From Lachnospiraceae bacterium (GTDB lineage Bacteria; Bacillota_A; Clostridia; Lachnospirales; Lachnospiraceae), in assembly GCA_009774655.1 (NCBI GenBank), contig VSOD01000204.1, forward strand, positions 1 through 7,578: a stretch of DNA of 7,578 bases, in the 5' to 3' direction. The position numbers and the translations under genes are program-made. The notes beneath the pieces were generated by a model. It worked only from the letters and a program-made list of their open reading frames with translations, was not told where the DNA came from and searched no databases. Below are positions 1 through 5,442 of this stretch, piece after piece; position 1 is the stretch's first letter, and every line of letters starts with the position of its first letter.

Positions 1-1
1 C

Positions 2-331
2 GACCAGCAGATCCTGGTGACGGAGATCGTTTCCAAGTGTGTTGATCTGAATGAAGTGAGAGAGATCTATCCGAAACTGGCGTAATATTTGTGCCGGAAT
101 ATCTCGATCATGATGGCGATCTCTTCGATCCATCTGCTTCTGATCGATTCCCGGGAGGCCTACAGTAAGCGCAGACAGCTCTGGAAGGGCATTAAGGAAG
201 AGAACAGCAGGCTGTATTTCCGCTTGAAATATACGACGCTGAGCGGACTTACCTACCTGCCGGGCAAAGTGGGCGGCATGCTGACGAAGAGCGGCTATCG
301 GGCGGCAAGGAAGATCTATCAATTCCAATAA
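2..331 (+). pseudogene. C-terminal end of a family 2 glycosyltransferase, interrupted by an in-frame stop
   Basis: The frame is open from the window edge, hits TAA at 83-85, then stays open in the same frame to TAA at 329-331. The 80-odd residues after the stop carry the tail I associate with Clostridia GT2 (GT-A fold) surface-glycan transferases: an EAYSKRRQLWKGIKE helix, then LYFRLKY, LSGLTYLPGKVG and a final GYRAARKIYQFQ. The residues before the stop (EIVSKCVDLNEVREIYPKLA) fit the helical part that normally precedes that tail. The catalytic domain lies upstream of the window. The segment after the stop has no convincing start of its own: the first candidate is TTG at 89 without a Shine-Dalgarno site. 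I infer a nonsense mutation (for example from CAA, GAA or AAA) removing about 80 residues. A sequencing error is the main alternative. Family assignment is from memory of the tail motif. Confidence 0.62.
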
Positions 332-333
332 AA

Positions 334-393
334 GAACATGAAGATATACTAAGGCAGCAAAGAACGCTGCCTAAGTATATCTAAATCATGTTC
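334..393. repeat. Long imperfect inverted repeat (60-nt hairpin)
   Basis: Arms 342-358 and 366-382 pair over 17 bp with one mismatch around a 7-nt loop (359-365). Outer arms 334-341 and 386-393 add 8 more pairs after a 3-nt bulge (383-385), giving about 25 bp of stem. It starts three bases after the glycosyltransferase stop. It could end that transcript, but no T run follows on the + strand. On the minus strand a short TTTTATT follows. Other possibilities are an RNA stability element or a small mobile-element remnant. Confidence 0.75.
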
Positions 394-422
394 GGAAGAA
401 TGCCAAAAGCAGGCATTCTTCC
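394..422. repeat. Perfect 11-bp hairpin, possible terminator or leader structure
   Basis: Arms 394-404 and 412-422 are perfectly complementary (GGAAGAATGCC / GGCATTCTTCC) around the 7-nt loop AAAAGCA. It directly abuts the longer hairpin at 334-393 and lies 58 nt before the ATG at 480. No T run follows, so a classical intrinsic terminator is not supported. The remaining spacer up to 479 is purine-rich and holds only the Shine-Dalgarno region of the next gene. Confidence 0.6.
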
Positions 423-479
423 CGGGCTGAGAAGGAGCGGGAGGAAGGCCGGGAGACAAGAGGTGAATGAGGTAAGGGT

Positions 480-1130
480 ATGGAACATATTTATATTGCG
501 ATGGTGGATACGCCGGGGATTTTTGCGGCGGTGATACGGGGATTCTTGAAGCAGAGATATATTCATGTGGTGATCGGGCTGGATGCCGAACTGCAGGAGG
601 CGTACAGTTTCGGGCGGCGCAATCCGCGTATTCCTTTTTTTGCGGGATTCGAGAGGGAGGATAAGGAGAAGATCCTGCGGGCTTTTCCGACGGCGGCGTA
701 CAGGGTCTGCGAGCTGGCGTGCAGCAGGGAGCAGAAGGAGGAGATCCGGGAGAGGCTGCGGCAGGATTATAAGAAGAGACTGCGGTATCATTATGCGGTG
801 CCGGGCCTGCCGTTCATTGCGCTCGGGCGCCCCTTTTATCTGAAAAATCAATATACCTGTTCTTCTTATATCGCGCGGCTTCTGGAGGAGCATCAGATCC
901 GGATTTCGGAAAAGCATTTTTCGCTGGTGACGCCGAAGGACTTTTATCTGTATCCGTATCAAAGAGTGGTCTTTGAGGGAAGTCTGGCCGGCTTTATGGG
1001 TGCCGGCGCAGTCGCGGCAGCAGGTGCGGAGGCTGCGTCCGGAACGTGGAAGGACAAAGGCAGGGAGAGAAGGATGCCAAAACCATACGGGACGGGAGCG
1101 TCGGAAAGGGTGGTGGCATATGGAAGTTAG
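480..1130 (+). CDS. Permuted papain-like (NlpC/P60, YiiX-like) putative cysteine hydrolase
   Basis: 216 residues, with GAGG at 469-472 placed 7 nt before the ATG. The order of conserved-looking residues is that of circularly permuted papain-fold proteins: a histidine first (YIHVVIGLD, H29), followed by EAYSFGRRNPRIPF (41-53), and the candidate nucleophile cysteine much later (QYTCSSYIARLL, C127). The closing TPKDFYLYP at 151-159 is also seen in uncharacterised Firmicutes members of this group. No signal peptide or membrane segment is evident, so it is probably cytoplasmic. From about residue 168 the tail turns into low-complexity Ala/Gly and then basic sequence, probably not part of the fold. 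It overlaps the flippase-like gene by 11 nt, which suggests translational coupling and a shared task. Permuted papain-fold enzymes include peptidases, amidases and lipid acyltransferases (LRAT-like); the substrate here is unknown. Confidence 0.68.
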   Translation: MEHIYIAMVDTPGIFAAVIRGFLKQRYIHVVIGLDAELQEAYSFGRRNPRIPFFAGFEREDKEKILRAFPTAAYRVCELACSREQKEEIRERLRQDYKKRLRYHYAVPGLPFIALGRPFYLKNQYTCSSYIARLLEEHQIRISEKHFSLVTPKDFYLYPYQRVVFEGSLAGFMGAGAVAAAGAEAASGTWKDKGRERRMPKPYGTGASERVVAYGS

Positions 1131-2202
1131 CCGGAATCGGATAAAAGGGATTGCCATAAACCGGAAAAGAGTCCTGGAGGGGGCTTTTTTCCTGCTCGTG
1201 ATGGTGTTGTCCTTCTATACGATCTTTCATGGACAGGATATGGAGCAGATCCGCCACGCGCTGGGCAGGCTGTCGCCGCTTTCTCTGTGTGCGGCCATGG
1301 CTGTGGCGCTGTTTTTTGTCAGTGCGGAGGGGATCATGATCTATTATCTGTTGCGTTCTCTGAACGGGCGCAGCAGTCTTGGCAGGTGCATCTGCTATTC
1401 CTTCATCGGGTTTTTCTACTCGGGCATCACGCCTTCTGCTACGGGCGGACAGCCGATGCAGCTCTATTATATGAGCAGGGATGACAACCGCCTGTCGGAA
1501 TCCTCGGTGGTGCTGATGACGGTAGCGCTGATCTATAAGCTGGTGCTGGTGTTGATCGGCATAGCGGCGCTGGTATTCTGGCAGAAACCGCTGCGGGTCT
1601 ATCTGGAGGAATATTTTCCGCTCTTTTTGCTGGGGCTGGCACTGAATACGCTGCTGGTAGCCATTTTGCTGGCGGTGATGCTGGCGCCGGCGACCATGAA
1701 AAGAATTATTTCCGGAATCGAAGGACTGCTTGTGCGCATGAGGATTTTGCCGGAGTCCGGGACAAGACAGGAGAAGACAGCGCAGTTTATAGACGGTTAC
1801 CAGGGGGCGGGGCGTTTTCTGCTGGCGCATAAGGGCAAAGTGCTTGCGGTATGCCTTTTTACGTTTGTGCAGCGGGCCAGCGTTTTTGTACTGACCTGGA
1901 TCATCTATCTCGGTTTTTCGCTGGAGGGAAAGGACGGGCTGACGATCATGCTGCTGCAGGCATCCGTCTACATTGCCGTGGACATGCTGCCGGTGCCGGG
2001 CGCGCAGGGGATCACGGAAGTTATGTACAGAGGGGTGTTTGGCGGGATCTTTACGGGGGAATATCTGATGCCGTCGTTGTATGTGACGCGGGGGATCAAT
2101 TTCTATTTTGTGCTGGTGGTCAGTCTGGCGGTGGTGGTGCTGAACCACCTGTATGTGCGTCGCAGGAAAGGCGGCGGGCTTTACACAGATCGCCCTTTTT
2201 GA
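1120..2202 (+). CDS. UPF0104 / lysylphosphatidylglycerol-synthase TM-region family flippase-like membrane protein
   Basis: 360 residues from ATG 1120, preceded by AAAGGG at 1105-1110. The frame is open further upstream to 973, but that part is only the out-of-frame overlap with the preceding gene. The protein is mostly hydrophobic, with segments near 20-36, 55-78, 128-152, 166-189, 243-265 and 325-346. Two motifs mark the family: GITPSATGGQPMQLYYM (102-118) and the late DMLPVPGAQGITE (288-300). The family includes the flippase half of MprF and stand-alone homologues that probably move lipid-linked substrates or lipids across the membrane. There is no MprF-type aminoacyl-transfer domain, so lysyl-phosphatidylglycerol synthesis is not implied. 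The start overlaps the papain-like gene. The stop codon TGA (2200-2202) is also part of the promoter of the next gene. Family call is firm, substrate unknown. Confidence 0.87.
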   Translation: MEVSRNRIKGIAINRKRVLEGAFFLLVMVLSFYTIFHGQDMEQIRHALGRLSPLSLCAAMAVALFFVSAEGIMIYYLLRSLNGRSSLGRCICYSFIGFFYSGITPSATGGQPMQLYYMSRDDNRLSESSVVLMTVALIYKLVLVLIGIAALVFWQKPLRVYLEEYFPLFLLGLALNTLLVAILLAVMLAPATMKRIISGIEGLLVRMRILPESGTRQEKTAQFIDGYQGAGRFLLAHKGKVLAVCLFTFVQRASVFVLTWIIYLGFSLEGKDGLTIMLLQASVYIAVDMLPVPGAQGITEVMYRGVFGGIFTGEYLMPSLYVTRGINFYFVLVVSLAVVVLNHLYVRRRKGGGLYTDRPF

Positions 2203-2208
2203 TATAAT
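2180..2208 (+). promoter_or_regulatory. SigA-type promoter with extended -10, inside the flippase gene end
   Basis: TTTACA (2180-2185, one mismatch to TTGACA), a 17-nt spacer, and a perfect TATAAT (2203-2208) preceded by TG at 2200-2201, giving an extended -10 (TGATATAAT). The TG comes from the flippase stop codon. Predicted transcription start is near 2215, about 35 nt before the ATG of the 49-residue gene. Confidence 0.82.
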
Positions 2209-2232
2209 AAAGCCACCGTAAGCATGGCACAT

Positions 2233-2247
2233 AGAAAGTGGGTGATC
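2233..2247 (+). promoter_or_regulatory. Extended Shine-Dalgarno for the 49-residue gene
   Basis: AGAAAGTGGGTGATC agrees at 13 of 15 positions with AGAAAGGAGGTGATC, the complement of the typical Firmicutes 16S 3' end. The core lies about 7 nt before ATG 2250. This fixes the start and argues the short frame is truly translated. Confidence 0.72.
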
Positions 2248-2249
2248 AT

Positions 2250-2399
2250 ATGCCGAACAGTGCGGAGACAATCGAGAATCTGGCACGGAAACTTGAACGG
2301 GTACGAATTTTGAACGATCTGAGAGAGTGCAGGACGCTTGAAGATTACCAGGAATTGACAAAGAAGTATGAACTGTTGTGCAAAAATGATAAGGAATGA
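2250..2399 (+). CDS. Small 49-residue hypothetical protein
   Basis: Begins MPNSAETIENLARKLERVRI and ends KKYELLCKNDKE; not recognised. It is highly charged and looks all-helical, with two amphipathic stretches (about 5-25 and 30-44) joined near ECRTLEDYQEL, which suggests a small helical hairpin. There are two cysteines (27 and 44), no signal peptide and no membrane segment. Gene status is supported by the strong promoter at 2180-2208, the extended Shine-Dalgarno site at 2233-2247 and a terminator that starts one base after the stop region. It is therefore likely a monocistronic unit, possibly abundantly transcribed, with additional readthrough from the flippase gene possible. It could be a regulatory or partner-binding protein; nothing in the sequence decides this. 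Confidence 0.72.
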   Translation: MPNSAETIENLARKLERVRILNDLRECRTLEDYQELTKKYELLCKNDKE

Positions 2400-2400
2400 G

Positions 2401-2455
2401 AAAATACCTTCCGCGGGAAAGCCGAAGTCCTGGATTTCCCGCGAAAGGTATTTTT
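2401..2455. terminator. Intrinsic terminator, probably bidirectional
   Basis: Arms 2401-2420 and 2435-2454 form a 20-bp stem with a single mismatch (2411/2444) and a 14-nt loop. The base is AAAATACC paired with GGTATTTT, and the T run extends to 2455. It closes the 49-residue gene on the + strand. It also lies 25 nt beyond the stop of the convergent oxidoreductase gene, where the minus-strand arm ends in TTTT. Confidence 0.88.
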
Positions 2456-2479
2456 ATAGTTGTTTTAAGGGCAGCCGGT

Positions 2480-4036
2480 TCAGGACTTCGCCTCGTGGTA
2501 AACCTTCTCCGTGTTGACGTTCCATATATTATCTTTGGACTTGACGCCGTTTACGATGTTCTTCACGGTCTCGAAGGAGGTGACCATGGAGTGGTCGATA
2601 TTGTTGTAGCGGTGCTGGCCGTTACGTCCGACACAGTAGAGGTTGTCGATGGTCTTTAAGTAATCCACAAGGGTGTCGATGTCCTTGTAGGTGTCGAAAT
2701 AGGCCGGATAAGCCTTCTTGACACGTTCTACGTGGGAATCCATCACATCGGCCGGAGAGTCGATCAGGCCCATGCGGACGATCTCGTCTACTGCAAACCG
2801 GGTGAAATCTTCATCCGGCATATTCCAGTACTTATCGCCCTCGAAACAGAAGTATTCCAGACCGATCCAGACGGTGTGTTCCAGATCCCGGATCATATAG
2901 GGGGACCAGTTGTTGTAGATCTGGAAACGCCCCAGCATGACATCGCGGTCATGCACATAGACCCAGCAGTCGGGAACGATATTGCCGATGGTCTTTAGTT
3001 TCGTTTTATTTTTCAGGTTCAGCTTCGGCAGCAGGAGGCCGACGGTCATATAATCACGGTAGGGCAGGCCGGCGGCAATTCTGGCCGGTTCTGCGGGCAC
3101 GTCGTTCATGCCGCCCACCAGATCCTTGACGGGCATGGAGGAGATGAAGATATCGCCTTCCACGGTGATCTCCCGGCCGTCTCTGCGGTAGGTCAGGGAA
3201 GTGATATGGTTATTGGCATCTTTGTGCAGTCCGGTCACGAGACAGCCGGTGAGGATCGTGCCGCCCATCTTCCGGATTTCATCCGCGGTCACGTCCCACA
3301 GCTGCCCGGGCCCCAGCTTCGGATAACTGAATTCCTCGATCAGGGACGTCTCCACCGCCCGGTTCCTGTGGCCGGGTATCATCTTGGAGAAGATATCCTT
3401 TACGATGGCAGCGATCGACAGACCCTTGGCGCGCTGGGCGCCCCAGTCCGGCGCGATCTCGCGGGGATGGCGTCCCCAGAGATTCTCTGTGTAGTATTCA
3501 AAAAACATGGAATACAGTTTGCGGCCAAAGCGGTTGATATAGAAATCTTCCAGAGAATCTTCCCTGCGCTTGTGGATCACGGAAGCAAGATAACTGCAGC
3601 CCGCCTGGATCGTATTGATAAATCCCATATTGATAAAGGTTTCCGGCTTAAAGGATATGGGATAATCAAAAAATTTCTGTTTAAAATAAATACGGGAAAC
3701 CCGGTGGCGCCGCAGCATCACCCGGTCTTCCTTCTCCGGATCCGGGCCGCCGGGGGTAAGCGTCATCTCGCGGTGCAGTACGATATCGTCATAAGTCGGC
3801 GCACCCTGCAGGGGGAGCATGTTGTTCCACCATGCATTTACCTCGGGCACCTTGGAGAAAAAGCGGTGGCCGCCCATATCCATGCGGTTGCCCTTATAGT
3901 TGACGGTCTTGGAGATACCGCCCATGGACTCACTCTCTTCCAGGACGGTAACCTCGTGATCGCTGCTTTGTTTTAATAATTCGTAAGCGGCTGTCAGTCC
4001 TGCGGGACCGGCGCCAATGACGTACACTTTTTTCAT
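2480..4036 (-). CDS. FAD-dependent oxidoreductase, UDP-galactopyranose mutase / protoporphyrinogen oxidase-like
   Basis: 518 residues from ATG 4036-4034, with GAGG (4046-4043, minus strand) 6 nt before it. An upstream in-frame ATG at 4120 is rejected because the dinucleotide-binding fold begins right at MKKVYVIGAGPAGL. Visible features are the GxGxxG Rossmann motif (G8, G10, G13), the acidic E33-E34 ending strand 2, GGISKT (39-44) and RMDMGGHRFF (51-60), and the C-terminal FAD-contact motif NLYCVGRNGQHRYNNIDHSM (465-484). Length and motif order fit the large amine-oxidase/UGM-like flavoprotein group often found in polysaccharide loci. The exact reaction (sugar-nucleotide mutase, desaturase or other) cannot be told from sequence. 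It lacks a signal peptide and is probably cytoplasmic. It is a single-gene unit, divergent from the membrane-protein operon and convergent with the 49-residue gene, sharing its terminator. Confidence 0.83.
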   Translation of the reverse strand: MKKVYVIGAGPAGLTAAYELLKQSSDHEVTVLEESESMGGISKTVNYKGNRMDMGGHRFFSKVPEVNAWWNNMLPLQGAPTYDDIVLHREMTLTPGGPDPEKEDRVMLRRHRVSRIYFKQKFFDYPISFKPETFINMGFINTIQAGCSYLASVIHKRREDSLEDFYINRFGRKLYSMFFEYYTENLWGRHPREIAPDWGAQRAKGLSIAAIVKDIFSKMIPGHRNRAVETSLIEEFSYPKLGPGQLWDVTADEIRKMGGTILTGCLVTGLHKDANNHITSLTYRRDGREITVEGDIFISSMPVKDLVGGMNDVPAEPARIAAGLPYRDYMTVGLLLPKLNLKNKTKLKTIGNIVPDCWVYVHDRDVMLGRFQIYNNWSPYMIRDLEHTVWIGLEYFCFEGDKYWNMPDEDFTRFAVDEIVRMGLIDSPADVMDSHVERVKKAYPAYFDTYKDIDTLVDYLKTIDNLYCVGRNGQHRYNNIDHSMVTSFETVKNIVNGVKSKDNIWNVNTEKVYHEAKS

Positions 4037-4147
4037 GGAATACCTCACATTGTATGAAAAATTTCCGGCCGGTGCAGAAAATACGCAGACCTGGAAAAAA
4101 TTATTATTTAAGTTTACCATATTCAGGAATGATTGTACAGCGACACC

Positions 4148-4176
4148 TTGCCCCGTTTCCTGTGAAATGATATACT
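4148..4176 (+). promoter_or_regulatory. Probable SigA promoter of the membrane-protein/MBOAT operon
   Basis: TTGCCC (4148-4153), a 17-nt spacer, and TATACT (4171-4176) preceded by TG at 4168-4169, i.e. an extended -10. The predicted start is near 4183, leaving a leader of about 68 nt. The -35 is weak, but the extended -10 compensates. No equally good promoter was found for the divergent oxidoreductase gene, although its 5' spacer is AT-rich around 4095-4115. Confidence 0.58.
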
Positions 4177-4212
4177 GGTATAGCTTAAGAGCATTTTTGC
4201 GGGTTATACCAG
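4175..4212. repeat. 8-bp dyad around the predicted transcription start
   Basis: CTGGTATA (4175-4182) and TATACCAG (4205-4212) are perfect inverted repeats separated by 22 nt. The left arm overlaps the -10 and the predicted start, so it would not be fully in the RNA. A DNA operator is therefore more plausible than an RNA hairpin. No binding protein is suggested by the window. Confidence 0.4.
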
Positions 4213-4250
4213 GGTGCAGTACAACGTGTAAGTGAATGGAGAGTTGGCAG

Positions 4251-5375
4251 ATGATTCAGATAGCAGGTATCCTTTTTTGGCTTGTCATCATACCGTTTTG
4301 TATCGGGCTTCTTCCGGCCGGTTTCATGCCGGAAGATGAGAGGAAGCCGGGCATTGTCCTTCTGGCGGGCTATTTTACCATGTGGGCGGTGTTCGGGCTG
4401 GTGACGATTCCGGTGGTAGTATTTGTAAGATACGATAATTTTATTTTGGCTTCCCGCTGCTTTATGGCCCTTGCCATTTTGGGCGCGGCCGCAGGCGTGT
4501 GGCTTACGTACCGCCGCAGGCGTTTCGGCAGGCTGCGGGAGTGGATGTCCTTTGCGGACTGTATCAGGGAAATGTCTGTGGCGGAGCGGATCGAATGGCT
4601 GCTGTTTTTGCTGCTGCTGGGATTTCAGCTGTATAAGGCGGTGGCTTATGCTTCTTTCGACGGGGACGATGCCTATTATGTGGCGGCGTCGCTGATCGCG
4701 CAGCAGGCGGACACCATGTACACGATCCTGCCTTTGACGGGGCGGCATACGGGACTGGATATCCGGCACGCGCTGGCGGTCTTCCCTATGTGGATCGCTT
4801 TTGTGGCACAGAAAAGCCATATCCATGCCACGATCCTGTCCCATACCATTATGCCGCTGGTACTGATTCCCCTTACTTATCTTGTATATTATGAAATAGG
4901 CAGGATCCTCTTTGGCAGGCCGGACAGACCGGCGAAGTCGGAGAGAAGCGGTGAGAATCTGCCGCTTTTTATGATATTGATGGCGGTGTTTCAGATATTC
5001 GGCAATGTGTCGATCTATACGAACGAAACCTTTTTCCTGACCAGGACCTGGCAGGGCAAGGCCGTGGCGGGCAGTCTGGTGATCCCTGCGCTGCTGTGGC
5101 TGTTTCTGCTGTTATACAGCGGCCGGAAGAAGGGGGCTGCGGCAGAGCGCGCAGGGATTTGGCTGCTGCTTGTCTGCGTCAATATCACGGCCGGCATCTG
5201 CAGTTCGATCGCCGTCTTTCTGGTGTCCATTCTGATGGCTGTGGCGGCGTTTTGCCTGGCCATTGTGGAGCGGGATTATAAAGTGCTGTTCAAAATGGGA
5301 GCGGCATGTATCCCGAATGCGTTCTATGTACTGACCTATCTGATCGTCGGATACGGTTATCTATTCAAACAGTAG
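4251..5375 (+). CDS. Polytopic membrane protein, DUF6077-like N-terminal part
   Basis: 374 residues from ATG 4251, chosen because GGAGAG (4238-4243) sits 7 nt upstream. The earlier in-frame ATG at 4236 has no such site. There are about eight to ten hydrophobic segments (roughly 5-23, 34-58, 68-87, 115-132, 176-186, 195-219, 238-251, 272-289, 302-338, 351-367). The loop with SFDGDDAYYV (135-144) and TRTWQGK (264-270) resembles the lumenal/extracellular acidic motif of large Clostridia membrane proteins that I recall as DUF6077, which look like GT-C-type glycosyltransferases. The protein ends abruptly at GYGYLFKQ after a last membrane segment. The following gene carries the type of sequence expected as its C-terminal half, so this is probably the front part of a split gene. 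Role in surface-glycan assembly is inferred from fold style and the MBOAT neighbour. Confidence 0.7.
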   Translation: MIQIAGILFWLVIIPFCIGLLPAGFMPEDERKPGIVLLAGYFTMWAVFGLVTIPVVVFVRYDNFILASRCFMALAILGAAAGVWLTYRRRRFGRLREWMSFADCIREMSVAERIEWLLFLLLLGFQLYKAVAYASFDGDDAYYVAASLIAQQADTMYTILPLTGRHTGLDIRHALAVFPMWIAFVAQKSHIHATILSHTIMPLVLIPLTYLVYYEIGRILFGRPDRPAKSERSGENLPLFMILMAVFQIFGNVSIYTNETFFLTRTWQGKAVAGSLVIPALLWLFLLLYSGRKKGAAAERAGIWLLLVCVNITAGICSSIAVFLVSILMAVAAFCLAIVERDYKVLFKMGAACIPNAFYVLTYLIVGYGYLFKQ

Positions 5376-5442
5376 CGGGAGACTGGCAGCGGTTTCCTAT
5401 AAAGAAAGGGTAGAGAAAAGCATCTATGTGGGGCATTTTTTT
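5373..5442 (+). other. Frame-disruption junction between the two membrane-protein halves
   Basis: The upstream gene stops with TAG at 5373-5375 and the downstream ATG lies at 5426 in another frame. The third forward frame is open across the gap, reading SGRLAAVSYKERVEKSIYVG and then HFF into the T7 run at 5436-5442. Removing one base near 5367-5373 and one T from the T7 run would join all three segments into a single frame, ending ...VGHFLESVVIFKNYMGF. ATG 5426 lacks a close Shine-Dalgarno site. This favours a decayed or mis-sequenced single gene over two native genes, but does not prove it. Confidence 0.55.

Noticed and set aside
973..1119. Upstream extension of the flippase frame adding 49 residues
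   Set aside because: The extension is basic, lies wholly within the preceding gene, and has no ribosome site; ATG 1120 starts right before the first membrane-helix region.
394..1120. Similar words (GAAGAATGCCAAAA near 396 and GAAGGATGCCAAAA near 1070) before two gene starts
   Set aside because: The similarity stops after about 14 bases and is not extended on either side, so it is not a convincing repeat.
381..1157. 258-codon open frame on the minus strand opposite the papain-like gene
   Set aside because: Basic, low-information product with no motif, overlapping a well-supported + strand gene.
994..2361. Long open frame on the minus strand opposite the flippase gene
   Set aside because: Its product is rich in His, Gln, Arg and Pro with no recognisable motif, the typical mirror of a hydrophobic membrane-protein gene. 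The + strand frame has clear family motifs and a ribosome site.
3206..3976. 256-codon open frame on the + strand opposite the oxidoreductase
   Set aside because: It mirrors the oxidoreductase, which has Rossmann and FAD motifs. The mirror frame has no ribosome site or motif.
4065..4072. CCGGCCGG palindrome in the oxidoreductase 5' spacer
   Set aside because: Too short and isolated to support an operator, and no second copy was seen in the spacer.
4310..4336. 9-bp perfect hairpin (TCTTCCGGC / GCCGGAAGA) early in the membrane-protein gene
   Set aside because: It lies within well-behaved codons (LLPAGFMPEDE region) with no T run and no leader context; probably chance in GC-rich coding sequence.
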